Positions 15,815-25,395 of a DNA stretch of 33,156 nt are shown one piece after another (the first letter of the stretch is position 1; each line of letters begins with the position of its first letter). The position numbers were made by a program, and so were the translations under genes. Location of the stretch: the NCBI GenBank assembly GCA_030037705.1, contig JASHQE010000033.1, positions 1-33,156 on the forward strand, read 5' to 3'. Origin of the DNA: Acidobacteriaceae bacterium (GTDB lineage: Bacteria; Acidobacteriota; Terriglobia; Terriglobales; Acidobacteriaceae). Below the pieces are notes generated by a model that was not told the DNA's origin, made no database searches, and saw only the letters and a program-made list of their open reading frames with translations.

Positions 15815-17278
15815 ATGGAAGCCGCCTCGGAGAGTCAATTCAAGTCCGTAACGTTCTTGAAAGGACTTGTGCCTTCAGTACTGCAGGTTGGATTGCCGCT
15901 CGCGGCAGGCCTCGTGCTGCGCGCTTGGATGCTCAAAAACCTTTTTGAGGTCAACGGAGATACGCTGATCTATGGTGGCATTGCAAAAAATCTTTTGCTT
16001 CATGGCCGTTATGCATTGTCCGGAGCAAATGGTGAACTCTATCCCACGCTGATCCGCCTGCCCGGCTATCCGCTGTTCCTTGCACTCTGTTTCCGGCTCT
16101 TCGGCATGGAGAATTACTTTGCCGTAGCTTGTGTACAGGTCGTGCTCGATCTTGCGGCTTGTGTGCTTCTGGCCTCCTTCGCGCGCCGCATCATGTCTCC
16201 CGCGCATCAATCTGCGGCAATGCAATCCGCGGCCATGCGGGTTACGCTCTGGCTCGCAATTCTGTGCCCGTTTACGGCCTCTTACGTGGCCTTCCCGCTC
16301 ACGGAAACACCCACGCTTTTCATGCTGGCGCTTGCGATGCGGTCCATGGCCGGCTTTCACGATCATCCCGGATGGAAGAATGCACTCTGCTTCACCTTTG
16401 CGGTCTGCTCTGCCTCGCTGCTGCGGCCCGACGGCGCATTGGCTGCCGTAGCCTTTGCGCCAGCGCTCATGACCGGATTCAGTGGCACGCATGTCACGCT
16501 GTCGAAGCGAATACGCATGGTTTCCGTTTGCATTGTGCTGGCGTTGCTTCCGTTTGCGGCGTGGACCTGGCGGAATTGGGAGACGTTTCACGTCTTTCAA
16601 CCGCTCGCGCCGCGCCTGGCCACCGATCCTGGAGAAGCGACGAATCCGGGCTGGGAGCGATGGGTGAAGACCTGGTGCCTCGACTTCGTTTCCACCTACC
16701 AGATCTACTGGAATGTTCCCGATGACACGCTGGAGGTGAGCCGGCTGCCCACCCGCGCCTTCGACACGCCGGCGCAATATGCCGAGACCGCCGACCTCGC
16801 CCGCGACTACAACACGCACGGCTACGACCTTACGCCAGAGATCGACGCGCGTTTCGAGCGGCTCGCCGAAGAGCGTATCGCCGCACACCCGCTGCGCTAC
16901 TACATATGGCTGCCGTTGGGCCGCATGGCCGACATGTGGCTGCGCCCGCGCGTCGAAAATCTTCCCATCGATCTCGACTGGTGGGTTTATGCACATCATC
17001 GTGCAGAGACGCGCTTCAGCTGGTTCTATGCCGCGCTCAACGCGGTTTATCTGCTTCTTGGAATCGCCGGCCTGTGCTTGCGCCCGCGCTTCTGGGGCGC
17101 GCTGCTCGCCTACATGCTGCTGCGCAGCGCGCTGCTGCTTACCATCGAAGCGCCGGAGGCGCGCTACACGATCGAGTGCTTCCCGATGCTGTTTGCGCTC
17201 GGAGGGGTTACGCTCGGCGCGATCTTCGAAAAATGCAAAGGGAGCAAAGCATCAGCCGGAGTTCCGCTGTCCCGTTAG
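15815..17278 (+). CDS. Polytopic membrane glycosyltransferase (GT39/ArnT-like)
   Basis: 487 residues with about ten hydrophobic helices. Early loop NGDTLIYGGIAKNLLLHGRYALSG...YPTLIRLPGYPLFLALCFRLFG matches the first periplasmic loop of the PMT/ArnT/GT39-GT83 superfamily: an acidic residue followed by A-x-N-L-L-x-x-G-x-Y and R-x-P-G-Y-P. These enzymes use polyprenyl-phosphate sugars to modify lipids, proteins or glycans on the outer face of the inner membrane. LRPDGALAA and the two-helix C-terminus also fit. A periplasmic segment between about 285 and 365 is polar. It is transcribed away from the GH18/CE4/GT2 fusion, suggesting a shared role in surface glycans. The substrate is unknown. Confidence 0.75.
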   Translation: MEAASESQFKSVTFLKGLVPSVLQVGLPLAAGLVLRAWMLKNLFEVNGDTLIYGGIAKNLLLHGRYALSGANGELYPTLIRLPGYPLFLALCFRLFGMENYFAVACVQVVLDLAACVLLASFARRIMSPAHQSAAMQSAAMRVTLWLAILCPFTASYVAFPLTETPTLFMLALAMRSMAGFHDHPGWKNALCFTFAVCSASLLRPDGALAAVAFAPALMTGFSGTHVTLSKRIRMVSVCIVLALLPFAAWTWRNWETFHVFQPLAPRLATDPGEATNPGWERWVKTWCLDFVSTYQIYWNVPDDTLEVSRLPTRAFDTPAQYAETADLARDYNTHGYDLTPEIDARFERLAEERIAAHPLRYYIWLPLGRMADMWLRPRVENLPIDLDWWVYAHHRAETRFSWFYAALNAVYLLLGIAGLCLRPRFWGALLAYMLLRSALLLTIEAPEARYTIECFPMLFALGGVTLGAIFEKCKGSKASAGVPLSR

Positions 17279-17294
17279 CATGGAGACAGTCGGC

Positions 17295-18002
17295 TCAGTG
17301 CGTCACGTAGGTGGTCTTGCTATCGGTCTTGAAGGTAAAGGCATCCTTCGGCAGGGACTGATTCACCTTGATGTTGGTGTAGTGAGCGGTCCGCGCCTGG
17401 CCTTGGCCCTCGTCAAAATACTGCTTCATACTGATTGCCCGGTCAGGATCGATCCAGATGATCACCTTGGGAACGGTCTTTCTTACGCTGGGATCCTTGG
17501 CTGTCAGCTCCAGCTTGGCCGTCTTCACGCCATCGATCGTCTCAGACCCGTCGTAGACGATATCCCATTTCTGCTGGAGTTCCTTCCCGCTGGCGCCGAA
17601 GCCCAGCATGAACCAGTCTTCGTATTGGCTGAGCTTGCTCAACGTAGTGACCTGATCGAGCAGTTTTTCGTAAAGCTGGATGGAGCCTTTCGCGCAGCAA
17701 ACGAGGATCTTCGGAGCAGGCTGGCCATTGTCTGTAGCGATGTGGACGCCCATCTGGAAGGCCGATCCGTTGCGCTGATAGTACTCCACGCCCTTCAGCA
17801 CGTCCGTGTCGGGTACAGGCTCGGTCTGCGTGGTGTCGAATTCGACATCGGCTGAGGTGGAGTGGAATTTAGCGGCAGAAGCATCCAGCCTGCTCAACAC
17901 AGAGTTCAAGTCGTCTGCCGCGAGTGCCGCGCGACCTGGAGCCAGAAGGAACCCAAAGCAAACAACAAAAAGAATGACTCGTCCTGCGTGCATAGCTTTC
18001 AT
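17295..18002 (-). CDS. Secreted LolA-like (outer-membrane lipoprotein carrier fold) protein
   Basis: 235 residues from the ATG at 18002; another ATG at 17993 and a TTG at 18032 are possible. A signal peptide (ILFVVCFGFLLAPGRAALAA) is followed by DLNSVLSRLDASAAKFHSTSADVEFDTTQ. The middle YYQRNGSAFQMGVHIA and C-terminal KVIIWIDPDRAISMKQYFDEGQGQARTAHYTNIKVNQSLPKDAFTFK follow the half-barrel pattern of LolA/LolB and of the LolA-like or DUF2092 proteins abundant in acidobacteria, with the typical ending 'lP-x-xAF-x-F'. Periplasmic lipid or lipoprotein binding is likely from the fold; true LolA function is not shown, as no lolCDE is near. Last gene of a leftward row ndh-serS-small protein. Confidence 0.7.
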   Translation of the reverse strand: MKAMHAGRVILFVVCFGFLLAPGRAALAADDLNSVLSRLDASAAKFHSTSADVEFDTTQTEPVPDTDVLKGVEYYQRNGSAFQMGVHIATDNGQPAPKILVCCAKGSIQLYEKLLDQVTTLSKLSQYEDWFMLGFGASGKELQQKWDIVYDGSETIDGVKTAKLELTAKDPSVRKTVPKVIIWIDPDRAISMKQYFDEGQGQARTAHYTNIKVNQSLPKDAFTFKTDSKTTYVTH

Positions 18003-18074
18003 CCATTTCGATTTCGATGTGCGCCGATGCAAGGCGATCCGGAAAAAACACGCCTGGCGAAAGATGCCTGTTTG

Positions 18075-18508
18075 TTACTTATGCGCCCAGACCTTCCAAG
18101 CCAAATTCCCCTCACTGTTGGTGACCGTCTCCCAATGTTCGACGAATACGGCATCGCCTGTGACGGGTTCGATAGCCTGGCGTAACGCTTTTTTCACCTC
18201 TGCATCGGACGCGCCCGGAGCCACGGCCACATCCGTTGCCTGTACGGTGACGATGATGCCATGCCCGCCGTTGCCGCTCACCAGGATTGGATGCAAGGGT
18301 CCGGGTAGAGTCGAAGGCCGGTCGCCGAAGTTCCACAGGTGCGGGGTGACGAAGATGAAGAGGAGGATCAGTGAGACCATTACGTCGTACTGGACGCTGC
18401 CGCGTGGATGGGTCCAGTAAAAGTAACTCTTCAGAATCGGCCTGAGACCCTGACCTTCCATGTGTCGTTCCGGTTGAGGCGCCGAGACGGCTGCGCTCTG
18501 CATTTCCA

Positions 18509-18509
<1 letters not shown>
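18075..18509 (-). CDS. Small membrane-anchored protein coupled to serS
   Basis: 144 residues from the ATG at 18509, chosen because AAGGAG lies 5 nt upstream and the ATG shares one base with the serS stop (TAATG), the hallmark of coupled translation. An N-terminal cytoplasmic part has SYFYWTHPRGSVQYDVMVSL, then one helix (LILLFIFVTPHLW, about 46-60), then a periplasmic domain of about 80 residues with GIIVTVQATDVAV, SDAEVKKALRQAIEPVTGDAVFVEHWETVTNSEGNLAWKVWA. The topology resembles single-span TolR/ExbD-like or sensor-anchor proteins, but I cannot assign it to a named family. Translational coupling to an aminoacyl-tRNA synthetase is noteworthy. Confidence 0.7.
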
Positions 18510-19852
<1,343 letters not shown>

Positions 19853-19917
19853 TTACTTGACGAGAAGTGACGGATTTTCCAGATAGAGCGCAGCAAACGT
19901 GTCGCCGAACCCAGCAT

Positions 19918-21372
19918 TTAGCTCCGCTGCAGGCTGCCGCTCGCTGCGGCTCGCGTGGGCGCAGCGCCATTCGCGGTTCCCGCGGATTCAGCCAACTCAG
20001 ATTCTGAGCCGGTTGCCTTCTTCGTTGCAATCTGTTCTTGCCATCCCGGCAGCCGCTGGTCGCCGGTAATGAGCCGGGCGCCGCGCGTGAAGGTGAAGTA
20101 AGTCCAGATCCAGGCGGCAAACACCGAAACACGATTGCGGAATCCGATAAGAAAGAAAATGTGCACGGTAAGCCAGGTAACCCACGCGAAAAGGCCACTC
20201 ATGTGGGCTTTGAATGGCCACTTCACGTCGGCTACCGCATCCATGCGGCCGATGGTGGCCATGTCGCCCTTGTCAAAATACCGGAAGGCGGGCCGGATCT
20301 TGCCTGCAAGATCGGCGGCAATCATCTTCGCCACATGATCGCCCATCTGCATCGCCGGCTGCGCTACGCCCGGAACTTGACGCCCATCCTGCTCGAAATG
20401 GGCCAGATCGCCCAAGACGAAGACCTCCGGCAGTCCCGGCGGATTGAGCCGGTCGTCGACCATCACACAGCCGCGATGGTCCACCGGCGCGCCCAGCATC
20501 CTGCCCAGGGACGAGGCCTGAACGCCCGCAGCCCATAAAGTGACCGCCGCATCGATCCTTTGGCCATTTGCTTCCACCCACCCCGGACCCACACCGGTCA
20601 CCTGCGCTTTGGTATGGACCTCAACGTTCAGCCGCTTAAGCGCAGCCTCGGCTTTGGCGGAGAGATCCTCTGGGTACGCGGCCAGAATCCGATGACCTCC
20701 ATCGAGTAAAAGAACGCGGGCCTTGGTGGGATCGATATGCCGGAAGTCGTGGCGCATGTAGAGTTGCGCAATGTCGCTGATAGCCCCGGCCAGCTCCACG
20801 CCGGTCGGTCCGCCGCCAATGACCACGAAGTTCAGCGGCGGATGCCACCCATGCTCCACCATCTGCCGTTCGGCCAATTCGAAGGCTAAGAGCACGCGGC
20901 GGCGAATCTCCGTGGCGTCTTCTACTGTTTTGAGCCCCGGCGCCAGTGGCGCCCAATCTTCGTGGCCGAAATAAGAGTGGCTGGCGCCGGTGGCAAGAGC
21001 CAGGTAATCGTATGTCACCCGCGCGCCGCTGGCCAGCGTGATCTGCCGCATGCCCACGTCGATGCCGACGACCTCATCCATGAGCACTTCCGCATTCGAC
21101 TGGTGCCGCAGGATGGAGCGGATGGGCTCGGCGATATCCGCCGGCGAAAGCACGGCGAGCGCGACCTGATAGAGAAGCGGCTGAAAGAGATGGTGGTTGC
21201 GCCGGTCGATCACCGTTACGTTCACGTCCAGACGAGCCAGCGCCCGCGCCGCGTGAATCCCGGCAAACCCTCCGCCCACAATGACTACGCGCGGCCGGGA
21301 GGGCTGCGCCTCTGCAAGTCCCATTCCAACTCCCACTTTTGGTGCCGTTGCCAACTCACCCACTGTCTGCAC
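19918..21372 (-). CDS. ndh: Type II NADH:quinone oxidoreductase
   Basis: Up to 484 residues. The start is uncertain: GTG at 21372, GTG at 21363 (best ribosome site, GAGGTG) or ATG at 21324 (after GGGAG). Two Rossmann dinucleotide motifs are clear: VVIVGGGFAGIHAARAL for FAD and FVVIGGGPTGVELAGAI for NADH. LFQPLLYQVAL and the C-terminal FVLGDLAHF...PGVAQPAMQMGDH are typical of Ndh-2. A hydrophobic C-terminal region (MSGLFAWVTWLTVHIFFLIGFRNR) is the membrane-anchoring part seen in this family. It passes electrons from NADH to quinone without pumping protons. The last 40 residues are an Ala/Ser-rich tail. Divergent from terC. Confidence 0.92.
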   Translation of the reverse strand: MQTVGELATAPKVGVGMGLAEAQPSRPRVVIVGGGFAGIHAARALARLDVNVTVIDRRNHHLFQPLLYQVALAVLSPADIAEPIRSILRHQSNAEVLMDEVVGIDVGMRQITLASGARVTYDYLALATGASHSYFGHEDWAPLAPGLKTVEDATEIRRRVLLAFELAERQMVEHGWHPPLNFVVIGGGPTGVELAGAISDIAQLYMRHDFRHIDPTKARVLLLDGGHRILAAYPEDLSAKAEAALKRLNVEVHTKAQVTGVGPGWVEANGQRIDAAVTLWAAGVQASSLGRMLGAPVDHRGCVMVDDRLNPPGLPEVFVLGDLAHFEQDGRQVPGVAQPAMQMGDHVAKMIAADLAGKIRPAFRYFDKGDMATIGRMDAVADVKWPFKAHMSGLFAWVTWLTVHIFFLIGFRNRVSVFAAWIWTYFTFTRGARLITGDQRLPGWQEQIATKKATGSESELAESAGTANGAAPTRAAASGSLQRS

Positions 21373-21490
21373 CTCGCAATCTCTCTAGCAGATGCGGAAA
21401 AGAGGAAATAGGTCACAGCGCCTTTGCAAAAGCAATGCCTTATCACCCGCAAACGCACGTGAGGACGCGACGGTGCTGTAGCATCCACGT

Positions 21491-22360
21491 ATGATCGCAG
21501 GCGCATCCTGGATCTGGTGGGCAGGGTTCCATGCGGGTGTGGCGGCGTTGCTGCTCGTTGACTCCCTTCTTCCCGGGCACACGCGCGAAACCCGCCATCA
21601 GCAAGTGTTCGCCTGGATCGGCACGGCCTTCTTTGCCCTGGCCGCGGCGGTATTTGCCGCCTGGATCGCTTTTACCCAGGGCCGGCAGCCTGCGCTCGAA
21701 TTTGTGGCCGGCTACACCATCGAGACATCGCTCAGTATCGATAACCTCTTCGTTTTTCTGGTCCTTTTTGAAGGCTTTCAGATCGGCCGCCAGCGCCAGC
21801 ATAAGGCGTTGCTGTGGGGCGTGTGGGGCGCCATCGCGCTGCGGGCGGCGTTTATTGCCACTGGCGTCACGCTGCTGGAGCACTTTAGCTGGATTGCGTG
21901 GGTCTTTGGTCTTTTCCTGTTGTACGTGGCCTGGCGGTTGATCCGGGGTGGTTCGGCGCGTGCGGCGATTCCCGCCTGGATCCGCCGTTTGCAGCCGGCT
22001 AAAGGCTCGCTGCTGCCGGTGATTCTGGCGGTCGAAGTCACCGATCTCGTCTTCGCCACCGATTCCATCCCGGCGGTCCTGGCCGTAACTCACAATCCTT
22101 TCGTCGCTTACACCTCGAATATCGCGGCCATTCTCGGGTTGCGGTCGCTTTACTTCGCTCTCGCCGGCCTGCTTGACCGGTTCCGTTATCTCCACTACGG
22201 ATTGGGCGCACTGCTTGGCTTTGTTGCGTTCAAAATGCTCGTCGCTCGCTGGATCGAGATTCCGATTGTTCCATCGCTGGCTGTGATCGGGGGCATCCTC
22301 GCTGTTTCGGCGGTTGCCTCACAGATGGCGAAGGGAAAGGGACTAGGGACTAGGGACTAG
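21491..22360 (+). CDS. TerC/Alx-family integral membrane protein
   Basis: 289 residues with about eight to nine hydrophobic helices. Core motifs are ETSLSIDNLFVFLVLFEGF (acidic residues in the third helix) and VEVTDLVFATDSIPAVLAVTHNPFVAYTSNIAAILGLRSLYF, the diagnostic TerC/Alx signature. Members export Mn(II) or other metals (Alx, MeeF/MeeY) or belong to tellurium-resistance sets; no ter genes or Mn riboswitch are seen upstream, so Mn export is family inference. The final residues GLGTRD and the stop are encoded by a tandem GGGACTA array (22339-22366), so the C-terminus depends on array length. Divergent from ndh with 118 bp between starts. Confidence 0.88.
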   Translation: MIAGASWIWWAGFHAGVAALLLVDSLLPGHTRETRHQQVFAWIGTAFFALAAAVFAAWIAFTQGRQPALEFVAGYTIETSLSIDNLFVFLVLFEGFQIGRQRQHKALLWGVWGAIALRAAFIATGVTLLEHFSWIAWVFGLFLLYVAWRLIRGGSARAAIPAWIRRLQPAKGSLLPVILAVEVTDLVFATDSIPAVLAVTHNPFVAYTSNIAAILGLRSLYFALAGLLDRFRYLHYGLGALLGFVAFKMLVARWIEIPIVPSLAVIGGILAVSAVASQMAKGKGLGTRD

Positions 22361-22366
22361 GGACTA
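22339..22366. repeat. GGGACTA heptanucleotide tandem array at the 3' end of terC
   Basis: Four perfect GGGACTA units run from 22339 to 22366 and encode the last TerC residues plus its TAG stop. A fifth copy lies at 22499-22505, on the other side of the type C element. Gain or loss of a 7-bp unit would shift the reading frame of the TerC C-terminus. Confidence 0.7.
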
Positions 22367-22368
22367 GA

Positions 22369-22498
22369 ACTGGTTGCATAAATGGTTTCGTAACAGGGCA
22401 CGACTTGAGTCGTGCCGCAAAAGCCTCGTGAACACTGGGGCTTTAGCCCCTGAGGGAAGTTTCTTTACCTGACCAGACCATTGATGCAACCAGCTCTG
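22369..22498. mobile_element. MITE-like element, type C
   Basis: Ends ACTGGTTGCATAAATGGT and ACCATTGATGCAACCAG form inverted repeats unlike those of types A and B. The core is the same as theirs: CAGGGCACGACTTGAGTCGTGCCG (stem GGCACGAC-TTGA-GTCGTGCC), a spacer, then GGGGCTTTAGCCCCTGAGGGA and TTCTTT. GGGACTAGA occurs on both sides (22360-22368 and 22499-22507), which fits a 9-bp target duplication but could also come from the heptamer array. Exact ends are therefore uncertain. Confidence 0.68.
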
Positions 22499-22513
22499 GG
22501 GACTAGAGACGCT

Positions 22514-24121
22514 TTACCAGGTTTCGAACCGGATATGCCCTTGGCGGTCCAGCACCGAATGCTTCTGGAACTCCTGATCGTTTCGCTGGGGGTAATCATT
22601 GCGAAAGTGCGCGCCGCGGCTCTCCGTGCGCGCCAAGGCCGAGCGCAGAATGGCGTGGGCCACACGGCAGAGCGACTGGGCCTCGGCGAGACGGCGGTCG
22701 AACCTTCCGCGCTGCGTGAGACGCGCAAGGGAGAAATCGCACTTGGCTTGTGTGCGCAGTCCTTCGCACAAGGCTGCGTCGTCACGGAGAAGGCCGGCGC
22801 AGGTCCACATGGCGCGCTGAAGCCGCGCAATAACTTCTTCGACGCAGCGCTCTTCATCAGGAGGCAATGGGGATTCGGCGGCCTCATTGCATTCAACGCG
22901 CGTGAGCGGCGGGCCGTCGGCAAGCATCGCCTGGGCGGCGCGCGCGCCGAAGACCAGTCCTTCGAGCAGCGAGTTCGAGGCCAGCCGGTTGGCGCCGTGA
23001 ACACCGGTGCAAGCCGCTTCACCGGCTGCGTAAAGGCCGGCGATGTTGGTGCGCCCCTCCAGATCGGTACGGATGCCGCCCATGAGGTAATGCGCCGCCG
23101 GACGGACGGGAATCAGATCGCGCGCAAGGTCGAGACCATGACGGGCCAGGAAAGCGCTGATGCCCGGAAAGCGCTTGTGCAGATCGTGTCCGGTAACGTG
23201 GCGCATGTCGAGGAAGACCGGACGGGCGCTGCCCGCCGCATCCATGCCTTCGCGCGCGATGGCCCGCGCCACCACATCGCGCGGGGCCAGTTCGAGCAGC
23301 GGATGGTAGCGTTCCATGAATCGTTCGCCGCGGTCGTTGCGCAGATACGCGCCCTCGCCTCGCAGGGCTTCGGAGAGGAGAAACCGCGGCGCACCGGGGA
23401 GCGAGAGCGCCGTGGGATGGAATTGGTAGAACTCCATGTCGGCGAGCTCGGCCCCGGCCTGCGCGGCAAGGGCGATGCCGTCCCCTGTTGCTACGGCGGG
23501 ATTGGTCGTGTCCGAGTACACCTGGCCTGCGCCGCCTGAGGCGATGAGTACGGCCCGCGCGCAGATCCTTTGCGGACGGCAGTTTTCTTCAGCCGGACAG
23601 GCCTCTGCCAGATCGGCGCCAATGACCCGGTTATCCGCGGTTACCAGGCTCGTCACGCGGGTCCACGCGGCAAAACGGATGGCTTTGTGGACACGCGCGA
23701 AGGCCACGAGGGAACGGCTGATCTCAGCCCCGGTTGCATCGCCGTTGGCATGCAGGATGCGGGCCAGGGAATGTGCTCCCTCACGGGTGCGCAGCAGTTC
23801 GCCGTGGGTCTGGTCAAACTTTGCGCCCCATTCGATCAGCTCATGGACGCGCAGCGGACCCTCCGCAGCCAGCGTCTCGGCGGCCGGCCGGTAAACAATG
23901 CCATCTCCGGCATTTACGGTATCTTCGAGATGCAGCGCGACATCCTGCTCGCCTTCCATCGCAACAGCGATGCCACCTTGCGCATAGTGCGTATTCGATT
24001 CGCCCAGAGCTTCCTTCGTGACCACGAGCACTTCGCCGTGGCGGGCGAGCTCGACAGCCGCCCGCAGCCCCGCTACGCCGGCGCCCACTACCAAAAAATC
24101 GACCTCTGCCCCCGCCCCCAT
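22514..24121 (-). CDS. nadB: L-aspartate oxidase
   Basis: 535 residues, normal length. The FAD-binding start VDFLVVGAGVAGLRAAVELA is followed by the family blocks SNTHYAQGGIAVAM, HANGDATGAEISRSL, ASGGAGQVYSDTTNPAVATGDGIALAAQAGAELADMEFYQFHPTAL, and HYLMGGIRTDLEGRTNIAGLYAAGEAACTGVHGANRLASNSLLEGLVFGARAA. These include the substrate-binding His and Arg residues of the succinate dehydrogenase/NadB family; the EFYQFHPT and GVHGANRLASNSLLE motifs separate NadB from SdhA/FrdA. It oxidises L-aspartate to iminoaspartate, the first step of de novo NAD synthesis; NadA and NadC are not in the window. Start at ATG 24121 (MGAGAEVDF). Confidence 0.95.
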   Translation of the reverse strand: MGAGAEVDFLVVGAGVAGLRAAVELARHGEVLVVTKEALGESNTHYAQGGIAVAMEGEQDVALHLEDTVNAGDGIVYRPAAETLAAEGPLRVHELIEWGAKFDQTHGELLRTREGAHSLARILHANGDATGAEISRSLVAFARVHKAIRFAAWTRVTSLVTADNRVIGADLAEACPAEENCRPQRICARAVLIASGGAGQVYSDTTNPAVATGDGIALAAQAGAELADMEFYQFHPTALSLPGAPRFLLSEALRGEGAYLRNDRGERFMERYHPLLELAPRDVVARAIAREGMDAAGSARPVFLDMRHVTGHDLHKRFPGISAFLARHGLDLARDLIPVRPAAHYLMGGIRTDLEGRTNIAGLYAAGEAACTGVHGANRLASNSLLEGLVFGARAAQAMLADGPPLTRVECNEAAESPLPPDEERCVEEVIARLQRAMWTCAGLLRDDAALCEGLRTQAKCDFSLARLTQRGRFDRRLAEAQSLCRVAHAILRSALARTESRGAHFRNDYPQRNDQEFQKHSVLDRQGHIRFETW

Positions 24122-24276
24122 TCCTGTTAGAGGCTATCATCGCGGCCTGGGATGCGGAGTTGAGAGCACGGTCTCAGTTTGGGCCTTGCTCTAAGATGGA
24201 CGTCTTTTCCGGTTGCCGGGTGCCCCAGGTCTCCGGATGTCGAGCTCAGCACGATGATGGTTGCAGCCCGATCATT

Positions 24277-24338
24277 CAAGCGCTGTCATGTTGAGCGGAG
24301 TCCGCCACGGCGGACTACGCTCAGGATGACAGTGCTTG
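24277..24338. repeat. 62-bp near-perfect palindrome (TGTCAT...GAGCG-type repeat)
   Basis: Two 30-bp arms (24277-24306 and 24309-24338) pair at 26 of 30 positions. The motif TGTCAT(CC/GT)TGAGCG...AGTCCGCC is a dispersed repeat type seen widely in bacterial genomes. A partner left half recurs at 24428-24457. It probably has no coding role; its mode of spread is unclear. Confidence 0.7.
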
Positions 24339-24374
24339 GGTTGGGATTTATGCTTTCCCAGGTTTCAAAATCGA
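24303..24374. repeat. 72-bp direct repeat, copy 1
   Basis: This 72-bp stretch recurs at 24615-24686 with a single mismatch (A versus G at the TTTATGC/TTTGTGC site). It includes the right arm of the palindrome at 24277-24338. Two copies 312 bp apart could recombine and delete the segment between them. Confidence 0.8.
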
Positions 24375-24614
24375 GACCCTTCGACAAGCTCAGGGCAGGC
24401 TCTGGGGCACCCGGCAGCCCAATCACCCAAGCACTGTCATGTTGAGCGGAGTCCGCCGCGGCGGACGGAGTCGAAACATCTGCGGTTCGTCTCGCAGCTC
24501 CACGCACAATGCACTCATCAAAGATGTCAAAGCAGCATCGTTTCCAGCCTTAAGCTTCGCGAAGAACAACCGCAGATCCCCTTCGACTACGCTCAGGGCA
24601 GGCTTTCGACTCGT
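24375..24614. repeat. Mosaic of dispersed repeat fragments
   Basis: Pieces here include CTTCGACAAGCTCAGGGCAG (24378-24397), a second TGTCATGTTGAGCGGAGTCC half-palindrome (24434 on), a GCGGACGGAGTCGAAACATC stretch shared with 11984-12012, and CTTCGACTACGCTCAGGGCA (24582-24601). These are common dispersed-repeat modules. No coding sequence is convincing. Confidence 0.55.
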
Positions 24615-24686
24615 CGCCACGGCGGACTACGCTCAGGATGACAGTGCTTGGGTTGGGATTTGTGCTTTCCCAGGTTTCAAAATCGA
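24615..24686. repeat. 72-bp direct repeat, copy 2
   Basis: Near-identical to 24303-24374 (71 of 72 bases). It is followed by CCTGGGGCACCC, which matches in inverted orientation the GGTGCCCCAGG at about 24218-24230. Confidence 0.8.
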
Positions 24687-24727
24687 AACCTGGGGCACCC
24701 AGGTCGTGCTCAGTCAGCCCGGAAAAT

Positions 24728-24837
24728 GGTAGTGGGTCAGTTTGAAGGGGCACGGCTTTAGCCGTGCCGTAAACAGATCAAAATGTGTGCGGGCTTTAGC
24801 CCCTGAGGGATGGTTTTACGCAAACTGACCCACTACC
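24728..24837. mobile_element. MITE-like element, type A copy 3
   Basis: 110 bp with perfect 17-bp inverted ends: GGTAGTGGGTCAGTTTG and CAAACTGACCCACTACC. The core has GGCACGGC-TTTA-GCCGTGCC and GGGCTTTAGCCCCTGAGGGA. Flanking 8-mers CGGAAAAT and TGAAAAAT agree at six positions, so any target duplication has decayed. It lies upstream of the two-gene unknown pair. Confidence 0.78.
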
Positions 24838-25026
24838 TGAAAAATATATTCTCAATTTCTTCGTGATTTTTTCTAGCGCCGACCCAAATCTTCTGTTACA
24901 GTCACCATCATCGGAATCCGGTATTTGTTTCTACCGGTTCTGGACAACACGAAGCGGGACACGCCGATGTAGAAAGCACCGACGTATCCCTGACCACCAT
25001 CACCTTTTACACAGAAAGGCAATGCC
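24838..25026. promoter_or_regulatory. Upstream region of the two-gene unknown pair
   Basis: An AT-richer stretch (AAAAATATATTCTC near 24841) followed by mixed sequence. TACAGT at 24897-24902, preceded by TGT, is a possible extended -10 box. A purine-rich GAAAGG lies 11 nt before the ATG at 25027. No known riboswitch or RNA gene was recognised. Confidence 0.3.
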
Positions 25027-25395
25027 ATGGCTGTTTCTAAAAATACCCACCAACCCACTCCCCGCGCAAACCCTCCCCAAAAACCCCTCTCCGAACTGGA
25101 TATGGAACCGGATACGCCGGTACGCCCACCGAACTATCCGCCGGAAATCGGCATCAACTTTACCGAAGCCGTGGGCAAGACGGTAGCCTACATCAACTAC
25201 GTCGATGACGCTCCGGAGTGGCAGTCGCTGCAAGTACGCTTTACGGATGGCACGCTTCTCGCCTTTGACCTGTTGCCTCGTATGCGTGTTCGTCTGCGTG
25301 TCCAATACATGGAATCGCGCGGCGACGAGCTGGAGACGATCCGCAACTACGGGATTGTGGAGGACAGGAGGGCGAGCCATGGGCAGGAAGCATAA
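25027..25395 (+). CDS. Hypothetical protein, first of an overlapping unknown pair
   Basis: 122 residues from the ATG at 25027 (GAAAGG upstream). A Pro-rich, disordered start (residues 1-45, PTPRANPPQKP...PVRPPNYPPE) leads into a compact domain: GKTVAYINYVDDAPEWQSLQVRFTDGTLLAFDLLPRMRVRLRVQYMESRGDELETIRNYGIVED. The V-x-F-x-D-G-T-x-x-x-F-x-L pattern suggests a small beta-sheet fold. No signal peptide or membrane helix. I do not recognise a named family. It overlaps the next gene by 17 bp, so they form one operon and probably one functional unit. Confidence 0.68.
   Translation: MAVSKNTHQPTPRANPPQKPLSELDMEPDTPVRPPNYPPEIGINFTEAVGKTVAYINYVDDAPEWQSLQVRFTDGTLLAFDLLPRMRVRLRVQYMESRGDELETIRNYGIVEDRRASHGQEA

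Noticed and set aside
15875-16999. 374-residue reverse-strand frame over the GT39-like gene
   Set aside because: The forward frame has clear membrane helices and family motifs; the reverse one is charged, low in hydrophobic periodicity and is a typical GC-rich shadow.
21373-21490. Possible Mn(II) riboswitch (yybP-ykoY) upstream of terC
   Set aside because: The 118-bp spacer shows none of the conserved loops of that riboswitch; TerC regulation is unknown here.
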